The notes beneath the pieces are model-generated. The model was not told the DNA's origin. It did no database searches and saw only the letters and a program-made list of their open reading frames with translations. From Pseudomonadota bacterium (GTDB lineage: Bacteria; Pseudomonadota; Alphaproteobacteria; Reyranellales; Reyranellaceae), in NCBI GenBank assembly GCA_018242505.1, contig JAFEBU010000015.1, positions 62,001 through 126,000 on the forward strand: a stretch of DNA of 64,000 nt. Reading direction: 5' to 3'. The position numbers and the translations under genes were made by a program. Below are positions 35,373-43,090 of the stretch, piece by piece (within the stretch, counting starts at the first letter, position 1; each line of letters begins with the position of its first letter).

Positions 35373-35813
35373 ATGCGCAACTGGCTGGCTGTCGCTTCCG
35401 CCGACCATGTCCGTCTCGGCCGCAGGCTGGGCTTCGTGCAGATCAGCCACGGCCGTGCCGCGCCGCTTCGGCGCGTGCAGCCGGGCGATCGCATCGTCTG
35501 CTACTCGCCGACCGATTCCTTCCGCGGCAATGATCGGCTGCAGGCCTTCACCGCGATCGGCACCGTGCGCGCCGGCGCGATCTATCAGGCCGAGACTCCT
35601 GGCGGCTTCCGCCCCCACCGCCGCGCCGTCGACTGGCACGACGCGACCGAGATACCGGTCGCTGTCGTACAGAACGGCCTCGAATTCAGCCGGGGCAAGA
35701 ACTGGGGATATCGGCTCCGCAGCGGGCTGGCCGAGATCAGCGACCGCGACATGGCCATGATCGCCGAGGCCATGTTCACAGCCGCGGCGCCACCTCATCG
35801 GCAAGCAGCCTGA
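35373..35813 (+). CDS. EVE domain-containing protein (PUA-like)
   Basis: 146 residues, [16 protein letters not shown] start. This is the EVE/UPF0310 pattern: [28 protein letters not shown], and a C-terminal [20 protein letters not shown] domains bind modified bases in DNA or RNA. Ribosome site GAGGAG precedes the ATG. It follows the WYL regulator, and its 3' end overlaps the convergent flavin monooxygenase gene by 38 bp. Confidence 0.87.
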   Translation: MRNWLAVASADHVRLGRRLGFVQISHGRAAPLRRVQPGDRIVCYSPTDSFRGNDRLQAFTAIGTVRAGAIYQAETPGGFRPHRRAVDWHDATEIPVAVVQNGLEFSRGKNWGYRLRSGLAEISDRDMAMIAEAMFTAAAPPHRQAA

Positions 35814-36771
35814 ACGTCTCGCGGCTGAGCGGCGCGCACATCAGATAGTTGAGGCCGATCTCCTCCTCGAGGGCGGCGATCTGGTCGACGACGGCAGCCG
35901 GCGTGCCGTGCAGGATGACGCTGTCGACATAGTGTTGCGCGGGGTCCTTGCCGTCGTAGCTGCGCGCCATTTGCATCGACTTGCGGTGCGCATGCTGCGG
36001 ACCGGCATAGGCGTCGACCAGCCATTGCGCGCCGCGACGGGCGACCTCGGCCGCTTCGGCCTTGGTCGGGGCCAGCGCCAGTAGCCGCGCTATCGGGATG
36101 TCGCGGCCTTTGTCCGAGAAGCCGGCTTCGGCGAGCCTCTGCGCGTAACGCCGCCGCTTGGTCCCCAGGTCGCGCAAGGAAGCGTGCGGATCCATCAGGA
36201 TCGAAAAGCCGCGGCTGGCGGCCCAGTCGATCGCTCCCTCCGACGTCGCCGCCACCCACACCGGCGGATGCGGCTGCTGCAGAGGTCGCGGCAGCACCTC
36301 GACATCTTCGAAGCTGAAATACCGCCCCTGGTAACTCAGCCGCTCCTCGGTCCAAGCCTTGAGCACGATCTCGACGGCTTCGCGGAATCGGTCGGCGCTT
36401 TCCTCGGCCGGCACGCCGAAGGCGGCGAACTCGGAATGGGCAAAGCCGCGGCCAGCTCCCCAGTTTACCCGTCCGCCCGACAGCATATCGAGCAGCGCAA
36501 CCTCCTCCGCGAGTCGCAGGGGGTGGTAGAGCGCCGCCAACGAAACCGCCGTGCCGATCCGCAGGCGCTTGGTGCGGGCGGCCGCCAGCACGCCCAACAT
36601 GTGCACCGAAGGGCAGACGCTGAAGGTGGTAAAATGATGCTCGGCCAGCCAGACCGCATCGAAGCCGCCGCGATCCATGATCTCGACGCGCTCGAGCGCC
36701 CGGGCATAGACCTCACCGAGTGGCCCATGCCGACTGGGCCAACTGAAGAACTGAAGCACGCCGAGCTTCAT
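35776..36771 (-). CDS. LLM-class flavin-dependent oxidoreductase (bacterial luciferase family)
   Basis: 331 residues. TIM-barrel luciferase-like protein: [66 protein letters not shown], and [12 protein letters not shown]. It uses reduced flavin (FMNH2 or F420 in the superfamily) to monooxygenate an organic substrate. No flavin reductase is adjacent, so reduced flavin must be supplied elsewhere. The last 38 bp overlap the convergent EVE gene. Substrate unknown. Confidence 0.88.
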   Translation of the reverse strand: MKLGVLQFFSWPSRHGPLGEVYARALERVEIMDRGGFDAVWLAEHHFTTFSVCPSVHMLGVLAAARTKRLRIGTAVSLAALYHPLRLAEEVALLDMLSGGRVNWGAGRGFAHSEFAAFGVPAEESADRFREAVEIVLKAWTEERLSYQGRYFSFEDVEVLPRPLQQPHPPVWVAATSEGAIDWAASRGFSILMDPHASLRDLGTKRRRYAQRLAEAGFSDKGRDIPIARLLALAPTKAEAAEVARRGAQWLVDAYAGPQHAHRKSMQMARSYDGKDPAQHYVDSVILHGTPAAVVDQIAALEEEIGLNYLMCAPLSRETFRLLADEVAPRL

Positions 36772-36930
36772 TGCGTCCCCCGTCGATGGCTTTGTCCGCC
36801 ATCAGGCGAGGCCGATCCGGCAAAGTCAATGTCATGGCCAAGCCGCACGGAATGAGCGCGAATGCACGACCGATGAAGGTCGACAGCCGTACATCGCAGC
36901 CCCTATCCTCCGACACAAGGAGGAAAGCTC

Positions 36931-37299
36931 ATGCCAGACGCCATCGACGATCTGTTCCGCCGCTTCGGCAAGGCCTTCAACAAGGCCGACGTGGAGGAAA
37001 TCGCTGCCTGCGTGACCGATGATTTCGAATGGCGCCTCGCGTCGGGCGCACGGCCTTCAGGCACGGTGTTGAAGGGCAAGGACGACCTGCGGCGCTATTT
37101 CGGCGACAAGAGCCAGGCCCATCGCGAGGCGCGCTATTCCGAGGCGCGTATCCACCGCGCCGGCGACAAGCTGTTCGGCACTTTCCGGGTCACCGGCATT
37201 GACGCCAAGGGCCAGCCCTTCGATCGCTACGGCATCGATCTCTATGAATTGCGCGACGGCAAGATCGCGCTCAAAGACAGCTACCTCAAGGTCGATTGA
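36931..37299 (+). CDS. NTF2-like (SnoaL/ketosteroid isomerase-type) protein
   Basis: 122 residues with a strong AAGGAGG site. DLFRRFGKAFNKADVEEIAA then TDDFEWRL and GKDDLRRYFG match the cone-shaped NTF2 fold, often an isomerase, hydratase or binding pocket. It is translationally coupled to the enoyl-CoA hydratase (its TGA overlaps the TTG at 37296), suggesting action on the same CoA or carboxylic substrate. Confidence 0.8.
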   Translation: MPDAIDDLFRRFGKAFNKADVEEIAACVTDDFEWRLASGARPSGTVLKGKDDLRRYFGDKSQAHREARYSEARIHRAGDKLFGTFRVTGIDAKGQPFDRYGIDLYELRDGKIALKDSYLKVD

Positions 37300-38090
37300 A
37301 CGTGAACGACACAGTCCTCTGGAGCGTCGACCGCCGCGGTGTGGCGACCATCACGCTGAACCGGCCGCAAGTCAACAATGCCTACAACGGCGATCTCATT
37401 GCCGGCCTCCATGCAGCCATGGATGCGCTGGAGCGCCAGCACGGCCTGCGCATCGTGGTGCTGAAGGGCAACGGCCGACATTTCCAGGCCGGCGCCGATC
37501 TCACCTGGATCCGCGCGGTCGCCCAACAGGGATCTGCAGAGAATCGGGACGTGAGCCGCCTCACCGCCGAGGCGATCCGCCGGCTCGATACCTGTCCGGT
37601 GCCGACCCTCGCCCTGATCCAGGGCGGCTGCTTCGGCGGCGGGACGGGCATCGCCGCCGCCTGCGATATCGTGATCGCGGCCGAGAATGCGATCTTCTCC
37701 ATCAGCGAGACACGCTGGGGCCTCATGGCCGGGATCATCCTACCGCAACTTTGCCGTGCCATGGGCGTGCGCCAGGTTCGCCGCTATGCGCTGAGCGGTG
37801 AACGCTTCGATGCGGCGGAAGCACGACGGATCGGCTTCGTACATGAAATCTGCCCGGCCGACGGGCTCGAGGCCGCGGGCGAGAAGGTGGTGGAGGCTGT
37901 GCTGATGAACGCGCCCGAAGCGACGACGGCGACCAAGCTGCGCACCCTGTCGGCAGCGCGCGCCTTCGTGGATGACGGCGAGTGGCGCGACCTCGTCGAG
38001 GAGCATGCGCGCACGCGCCAGCAAGCCGAGGCCACCGAAGGGTTGGCAAGTTTCCAGGAGAAGCGCAAACCGGCGTGGTATCCCGTCTGA
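37296..38090 (+). CDS. Enoyl-CoA hydratase/isomerase family protein
   Basis: 264 residues. Crotonase fold: VATITLNRPQVNNAYN, FQAGADLTWI (oxyanion hole), QGGCFGGGTGIAAACDIVIA, and the catalytic acidic position in ISETRWGLMAG. The overall pattern is close to methylglutaconyl-CoA hydratases of leucine breakdown, but no other leucine-pathway gene is nearby. The start is either the TTG at 37296, which overlaps the previous stop and has AAGG 5 bp upstream, or the GTG at 37302. Its TGA overlaps the ATG of the membrane protein (TGATG). Confidence 0.88.
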   Translation: MNVNDTVLWSVDRRGVATITLNRPQVNNAYNGDLIAGLHAAMDALERQHGLRIVVLKGNGRHFQAGADLTWIRAVAQQGSAENRDVSRLTAEAIRRLDTCPVPTLALIQGGCFGGGTGIAAACDIVIAAENAIFSISETRWGLMAGIILPQLCRAMGVRQVRRYALSGERFDAAEARRIGFVHEICPADGLEAAGEKVVEAVLMNAPEATTATKLRTLSAARAFVDDGEWRDLVEEHARTRQQAEATEGLASFQEKRKPAWYPV

Positions 38091-38134
38091 TGGCCCGCTC
38101 CGCGATGGCTCAATCCGGGATGGCCCAATCCGGG
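38090..38134 (+). repeat. Three 15-bp tandem repeat units at a gene start
   Basis: Units begin ATGGCCCGCTCC, ATGGCTCAATCC and ATGGCCCAATCC; the last two differ at one base in 15. Each unit starts with an in-frame ATG, so the repeat multiplies possible start codons of the membrane protein. Confidence 0.8.
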
Positions 38135-39532
38135 ATGGATCGAACGGACAAGGCGTTGCTGGCGGCCTTTCTCGTGGCTGCCGGGCTCGGCATCTGGACG
38201 CAGTGCCTGATGAATGAGGATGGCGCGATCATCCTGGCGGCCGGCTGGCTGGGCAGTTTCTGGGATCTCTACGCGAGCCAGATCCCCGACCGCGCGATCG
38301 CCGTGCTGGTCCAGCATGGACCAGCCTGGGCAGCGCGCGCCGCGTTCGGGCTCCACTCCGGCACCTATGTCGTCCTGGCCCACGCACTCTATTTCGCCGT
38401 GCCGTTCGGGTTGTGGTTGCTGCTGCGTACGGTCGAGCGCGATCGCCTGTTCTCGCGCCTTTACCTCGCGATCATCCTGCCGATGCTCTATTTCCCGACC
38501 GAGCTGATCTTCGGCGTCGGTGTGTGGATGATCTGGCTGGCGCTGGCGAGCGATCCGGCCCGGTCGACGGCGAGTGTCATTCTGGTCACGCTTCTGCTGG
38601 GCATCGTGATGGTGTTCAGCCATGCCGTGCTCGCGCTGATGGGGCTGATGTTCGTCATGGCAGGCATCGCCCTGCCGCTCGTCGGCCAGCGGCTGCCGAT
38701 GCGCCTCCTGCTCGCTGCGGCCCTGCTTTCGATCGCGATATTGGCGGCGCACTTCGCGATGGACCATTGGGCACCGCCGGTCAATCCGACCGACGGCGCC
38801 TCGCACGAGGTCAATCGCCTCGCCTATATCAATCCCCTCTGGATGCTGAAGACGATCGCGTACTTCCCGGTGCTTGCCGCCCTGTGGTTCCTGCTGCTGG
38901 TGCCGGCAGCCGGCCTGCTGGGGTTGCGCTGGCGGTTCCTGCCGGCAATCACACTTGCCATCGCGGCCGCCGGACTGTGGTTCGCCTTGGCCGGGACGAC
39001 TCTGAAGATGGAGACGTGGTCACGCCATACGGGAGTCTACGTGCTGACCCTGGCACTCGTGTTTGCCCTGCCGGCGCCGGCAACATGGCTGAAGGCGGCC
39101 CAGCGGCCGTTGATCCTGTTCGCTGCCGTCGCCGCACTGAGTGCCGTTTCCTTCAATGTCGATGTCTGGCTGTTCGGCCGCTACATCGACCGCGAGATGA
39201 AGCCGGGCGTGGTCGATGCTGCGACGCTCGACCATCCCTGGCCCTCCAAGCGGCCGACGCCGGCAGCGCTGCTTGCCTTCTTCAAGTATGGCGCAGGCCA
39301 GGATTACGTGCGCGACGTGGTCATGCCGATCTACGACTTCTCGCGTGTGCCGCTGGCCTTCTACAGCTTCTTCCGCTCCGACCGCCGGAGCGTGCTGTTC
39401 CATCCGCTGGGCGGCGGTGCCGAATGGAAGCCCTACCGATGCCCTGCCGTCAACCGTGCCCTCGACCATGCCCACGACGCAAAGGACCGGATGTTCCTCA
39501 AGTTCATCGCCCGGGATTACTGCACATACTAA
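38090..39532 (+). CDS. Polytopic membrane protein of unknown function
   Basis: 480 residues with about ten hydrophobic segments (first near residues 20-36) and a hydrophilic C-terminal 120 residues rich in aromatic and charged positions. I do not recognise the family. The N-terminus is a tandem repeat: four in-frame ATGs at 38090, 38105, 38120 and 38135, spaced 15 bp, giving MARSA-MAQSG-MAQSG-MDRTD. Any could be the start; 38090 overlaps the hydratase stop. The long open frame before it is antisense-like and rejected. Third gene of the NTF2/hydratase operon. Confidence 0.7.
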   Translation: MARSAMAQSGMAQSGMDRTDKALLAAFLVAAGLGIWTQCLMNEDGAIILAAGWLGSFWDLYASQIPDRAIAVLVQHGPAWAARAAFGLHSGTYVVLAHALYFAVPFGLWLLLRTVERDRLFSRLYLAIILPMLYFPTELIFGVGVWMIWLALASDPARSTASVILVTLLLGIVMVFSHAVLALMGLMFVMAGIALPLVGQRLPMRLLLAAALLSIAILAAHFAMDHWAPPVNPTDGASHEVNRLAYINPLWMLKTIAYFPVLAALWFLLLVPAAGLLGLRWRFLPAITLAIAAAGLWFALAGTTLKMETWSRHTGVYVLTLALVFALPAPATWLKAAQRPLILFAAVAALSAVSFNVDVWLFGRYIDREMKPGVVDAATLDHPWPSKRPTPAALLAFFKYGAGQDYVRDVVMPIYDFSRVPLAFYSFFRSDRRSVLFHPLGGGAEWKPYRCPAVNRALDHAHDAKDRMFLKFIARDYCTY

Positions 39533-40022
39533 GGGCGAACGATTTCAGGGCGCTGACGTCGATCCGGTGGCAACGTGCGAGAGCATTACGCCTCAGTGCT
39601 GTGTGCGGTTTGTAGATGTATATGACGCGCTTCTCCGGCCGAGCAAGAGAAACAGCGCCTGTTCGGATGGACTATGCTCGCTCGAAACTGGTCGGCAAAC
39701 TGCGCGGCTCTGGCCGGCTTCTGCACCGCGCTGTGCGTGATGCGTACCGATGGTCAGTGTAGGCGCCAGCAATAGTGCCACTGCCATGAGAATGAAAACC
39801 GGCGCAGGACTGCCGCAAGACACTTCGCCAAACTGCGATCGCCCTCGCCAGTCGAGTCGTTGCAAGTGCATCGAAGCGATTCTTATCAACTCGACGCGGA
39901 TACAAAGAATGCCGTCCTGGAATTGCTCAGAGCGAATCAAGCCGCTCAGGTAAAGTCCGGTGGCGAGGAACGGCTGATCTGCCGGATCGGCGCCGGCAAC
40001 GAAGCCGACCAGCGATGAAGAG
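39533..40022. other. 490-bp stretch without a convincing gene
   Basis: Base composition is lower in GC than both neighbours. A minus-strand frame (39593-39940) contains a hydrophobic run PVFILMAVALLLAPT, but it has no ribosome site and no recognisable family. I saw no tRNA, hairpin or insertion-sequence end. It may be degraded DNA between convergent operons. Confidence 0.4.
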
Positions 40023-41171
40023 CTATTCCGCCGCCTGCTTCTGCGCGGTGCGGTCGGGGGTGAGCGTGTAGGTCGTGAAGCGGCGGTTGAGAGCGGGCAT
40101 GGGGCAGGCTTCGAGATAGCCTTCGCCCGGGCGCATCAGGATCATGGCAGCGGTGGCGACCAGCGCGCCACGGTTGTTCGGTCGGGGCGGGCGGCAAACC
40201 GACCAGGGTGAGGCGTAGTCGTCGAAGAAGGCGCGGCGGAAATGATCGAGGACGAGCCGGCCACGATCGGGGCCAAGCTGCTCGCGCACACGCTTGTCGC
40301 GATAGATCGAGCACGGCGTTTCGGCAAGCCCGGTGTCCTTCACCTTGGCGCGCGCTGAGTCGGAGATCCAGTGGTTGGCGTGCACGTAGAGGCCACGATC
40401 GGGCGCCAGCCAGAAGGTCTCGTCGGGTGCACATTCGAAGCCGAAGGCCTCGCCGCCGCCGCCATGGAGCACGGCATGACTCACCGCCATGTGGTTGGAG
40501 CCGAGCTTGGGCGTCGAGAAGATCGTGCGCACCGCCTCGGCAAGAAACGCGCTTTCCAGCACCTTGCGGCGGATGAAGGGCAGCGGCACGCCCGGCCCGC
40601 GGCGGTAGTCGCGGTCGCACTCCAGCGCATTGGCGGTCAATCCGACGCCGGCCGAATTCAATCCCGAACGCGCGAGCCCGCCCGCCTCGGTGAAGGTGAG
40701 GACATCGGGCCCATCCTCGCGGCGGATCCGCAGCAGCACGCCCGTCTCGGCACAGTCGGCGCGCCAGTCCCAGTTCTGGCCATGCAGCAGCACGCCGTCC
40801 GCGGTCGCCTCGGGCAGAGCCAGCGCCGCCGTGCAGCCGTCGGGCACGGATCGGTCCGCAGCCTTGCGCGCGCCCACCACCATCTCGGTGCGGGCGTTCA
40901 TCAGCACGATGCCGGCGAAGGGGACACCTGCGCCCTCGGCAATGCCGCGCATCTCCTCGACATAAGCTGAATCGAACGTCTCGATCGTGGGCACCAGCGC
41001 TCCGGCGCGCCGCTCGAGCTCCGGCCAGTCGACGCCCGCCTTCAGGAGTGACTCGGCGTACATGGCAATGCCGCGCTTGATGCGGTCGGGCACGGCGCGG
41101 CCATGCTGCAGGCCGCGCTCGTGGGCGCTGCCAGACAGGTCGATCAAGGGGAACGGCGCAAAGTCCATCAT
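40023..41171 (-). CDS. C45 family autoproteolytic acyltransferase/hydrolase
   Basis: 382 residues of the isopenicillin-N acyltransferase (AAT) family. The family's Ntn nucleophile is Cys 112 in DGCTAALALPE, where the precursor would cleave itself; flanking landmarks are GIAEGAGVPFAGIVLMNART, LLHGQNWDW and GLNSAGVGLTANAL. Products hydrolyse or transfer acyl groups on amides such as acylated amino acids or lactam-type compounds. It overlaps the TPP decarboxylase beta gene by 4 bp (start ATG at 41171 or 41168), so the three genes form one operon. Confidence 0.85.
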   Translation of the reverse strand: MMDFAPFPLIDLSGSAHERGLQHGRAVPDRIKRGIAMYAESLLKAGVDWPELERRAGALVPTIETFDSAYVEEMRGIAEGAGVPFAGIVLMNARTEMVVGARKAADRSVPDGCTAALALPEATADGVLLHGQNWDWRADCAETGVLLRIRREDGPDVLTFTEAGGLARSGLNSAGVGLTANALECDRDYRRGPGVPLPFIRRKVLESAFLAEAVRTIFSTPKLGSNHMAVSHAVLHGGGGEAFGFECAPDETFWLAPDRGLYVHANHWISDSARAKVKDTGLAETPCSIYRDKRVREQLGPDRGRLVLDHFRRAFFDDYASPWSVCRPPRPNNRGALVATAAMILMRPGEGYLEACPMPALNRRFTTYTLTPDRTAQKQAAE

Positions 41172-41782
41172 GGCCTCCCGAGCAGAGCCTGGCGGAAACG
41201 ATCCTTGAGATGGGCACCATCCTGCGGCGGCATGACGAAGTCGAGCTTCTCGACCATCACCTTGACGACACGGAAGACCGGGCCTGCTTTCGTGCGCAGG
41301 TCCTTCACCAGCTGGGCAACCTCGCTTTGATCGCGCACGATACCGCTATCGGCGATGCCGCAGCCCCTGGCGATCAGGCTGAAATCGGTGCCGGCGCCCG
41401 ATTCGGTCGGGCCGTTGTTGCGCGGACTGGTATGGGTGGCCTGATTGCCGGTCTCGCCGAACTTCTCGTTGTCGAGCACGCAGATCGCGAGATTGTCCGG
41501 CTGCTGGGTCGCCACGGTGGCGAGTGATCCCATGCCCATCAGCATGTCGCCGTCGCCCGTGATCACCAGCACCCGCTTGGTCGGCTGGGCCAGCGCAAGG
41601 CCAAGCCCCATCGCGACAGTGGCGCCCATCGCGCCCCACAGCGGCATGTTGAGCGGCCGGTCGCCGGCATTGGTGATGTCCCAATTGGCCGAGCCCAGGC
41701 CGGCCAGCACCAGGAGATTGTCGTCTGCGCCTTCGAGTATCTTCTTCACCAAGGGGCGGCGCTGCAGCGTTGGCTTGCTCAT
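41168..41782 (-). CDS. TPP-dependent decarboxylase, C-terminal/beta subunit (sulfopyruvate or phosphonopyruvate decarboxylase-like)
   Basis: 204 residues. It has the TPP-pyrophosphate-binding motif GDGDMLMGMGSLATVATQQP followed by LDNEKFGETGNQ, the GDG-N pattern, and MPLWGAMGATVAMGLGLALA. Alone it lacks the pyrimidine-binding domain, which is the product of the next gene upstream. This split matches ComE of the archaeal sulfopyruvate decarboxylase ComDE. The start at 41782 is 1 bp after the alpha gene. Confidence 0.85.
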   Translation of the reverse strand: MSKPTLQRRPLVKKILEGADDNLLVLAGLGSANWDITNAGDRPLNMPLWGAMGATVAMGLGLALAQPTKRVLVITGDGDMLMGMGSLATVATQQPDNLAICVLDNEKFGETGNQATHTSPRNNGPTESGAGTDFSLIARGCGIADSGIVRDQSEVAQLVKDLRTKAGPVFRVVKVMVEKLDFVMPPQDGAHLKDRFRQALLGRP

Positions 41783-41783
41783 G

Positions 41784-42299
41784 TCACTTCTTCCCAAAGT
41801 TCTTGATGCCGATCAGCTTCTGGCGCAGCAGCACGGCCACCGCCTGGCCGCCATTGAACGCCGAGCGCGTCGCGGCATCGACCGTGGCTTTGACTTCCTC
41901 GGCTTTGTCGACCGAGTAGAGCAGCACGCCCATCGCCTCGAGCACCTTGGGCGTGCCCTGGCCCATCGGATATTGCCAGGAGTTGAACTCGCCATAATCG
42001 CCGCGCATGGTGATCAGCGTCAGGAAGGGGAAGCGCAGCGTCTTGGTGAGGCCCATCAGGTTGATGGTGTTGCCCACGCCCGAACTCTGCATCAGGAGCA
42101 CCGAGCGCTGGCCGCCCAGCCACGCGCCGGCGGCCAGCGCCACACCCTCTTCCTCCGTCGTGAGCGCCAAAGTGCGGATGGAGTTGGAGGTCTGGCAAGC
42201 CTCGATCAGGCGCGAATGGCCGGCATCGGGAACGTGATAGACTTGCTTGATGTCATGGTCCTGCAGGACTGTGAAAATATCGTCGCGCCAATCGCTCAT
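41784..42299 (-). CDS. TPP-dependent decarboxylase, N-terminal/alpha subunit (sulfopyruvate decarboxylase-like)
   Basis: 171 residues. It carries the pyrimidine-binding domain: VYHVPDAGHSRLIEACQ, the catalytic glutamate in LTTEEEGVALAAGAWLGG, and LLMQSSGVGNTINLM, as in ComD. It forms the active site with the beta subunit. Substrate may be sulfopyruvate, phosphonopyruvate or another 2-keto acid. The longer frame to 42449 is rejected; ATG at 42299 begins MSDWRDDIF. Confidence 0.85.
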   Translation of the reverse strand: MSDWRDDIFTVLQDHDIKQVYHVPDAGHSRLIEACQTSNSIRTLALTTEEEGVALAAGAWLGGQRSVLLMQSSGVGNTINLMGLTKTLRFPFLTLITMRGDYGEFNSWQYPMGQGTPKVLEAMGVLLYSVDKAEEVKATVDAATRSAFNGGQAVAVLLRQKLIGIKNFGKK

Positions 42300-42523
42300 G
42301 GAACCTGCGTCGTTTCTGCTGTCTGCGAAGCGGCGAGTGTAGCCGCGCACTGCGCACGCACCATAGCGTACGGGTTCAAGCTGCGCTGCGTTTTGAGCGG
42401 ATGACGGTGAGAGCGACGGCCGGCAGCGCTCGTTTCTCATCTTTCTCATCGCTTTCTCACTTGGTGAGAAGCCTCCGATGCCGATGGCATCGGCCTTTTA
42501 GGTCACTTTATCATTTTCTCGCC

Positions 42524-43000
42524 TCACCCCTGATTGGTGTTCGATGCACCAGCCAGCTCGCCGATCCGCACCATCATGGTTTCGCCAGGGCCCAGGAGAC
42601 GGCCGTCGCTGGCGCGCACTTCAAGCTTGCGCACCGGACGGCGATGCTCGCGATCGACCATGATCATGCGGCTGCCGGCCGGTGCCGCGGCGTTCTCGTG
42701 GCCCCATTGCCCCAGCGCCACCAGCACCTGGAACAGGCTTCGGCCCTTGGCGGTCAGGCGATATTCCCGATAGGCGCTTCCATCGGCTGCCGGCGCAGTC
42801 TCCAGAATGCCTTGCCTGACGAGGGCGTGCAGACGGCGTGTCAGGATGTTCTTCGACACCCCCAGGCTCTTCTCGAACTCGCTGAAGCGGCGCATGCCGC
42901 GCAGGGCATCGCGCACGATCAGGAGCGACCACCAGTCACCGATCACGTCGAGCGTGCGTGCGATCGGACACGCCGCCCCTGAAAGACTCTTCCGTCGCAT
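42524..43000 (-). CDS. HxlR-family winged-helix transcriptional regulator
   Basis: 158 residues from the ATG at 43000 (AGGA upstream). MRRKSLSGAACPIARTLDVI then GDWWSLLIVRDALRG is the HxlR signature, with CPI cysteine, and FEKSLGVSKNILTRRLHAL the recognition helix, followed by GSAYREYRLTAKG, the wing. HxlR proteins respond to electrophiles, oxidants or small molecules. It is divergent from the MATE gene across a 90-bp region holding two palindromes, so it probably controls that transporter and itself. Confidence 0.9.
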   Translation of the reverse strand: MRRKSLSGAACPIARTLDVIGDWWSLLIVRDALRGMRRFSEFEKSLGVSKNILTRRLHALVRQGILETAPAADGSAYREYRLTAKGRSLFQVLVALGQWGHENAAAPAGSRMIMVDREHRRPVRKLEVRASDGRLLGPGETMMVRIGELAGASNTNQG

Positions 43001-43022
43001 GAGATATCCTCGTGCAAGATCG

Positions 43023-43037
43023 GTTGCATCATAGAAC
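43023..43037. promoter_or_regulatory. HxlR operator candidate 1
   Basis: GTTGCATCATAGAAC, near-palindromic (GTT...AAC). On the minus strand it reads GTTCTATGATGCAAC and matches the second copy in 13 of 15 bases. It lies 23 bp upstream of the HxlR start. Confidence 0.55.
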
Positions 43038-43060
43038 AAGTCCGCCGTAGGCTTCATCTA

Positions 43061-43075
43061 GTTCCATAATAGAAC
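43061..43075. promoter_or_regulatory. HxlR operator candidate 2
   Basis: GTTCCATAATAGAAC, an imperfect palindrome (GTTC-N7-GAAC), 38 bp from the first copy and 16 bp before the MATE start. Position over the ribosome-site/promoter area of the transporter fits a repressor site. Confidence 0.6.
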
Positions 43076-43090
43076 CTGTGGGAGTTACCG

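Noticed and set aside
39593-39940. Minus-strand frame of 115 codons with a hydrophobic run
   Set aside because: No ribosome site, no recognised family and atypical composition; I cannot support it as a gene.
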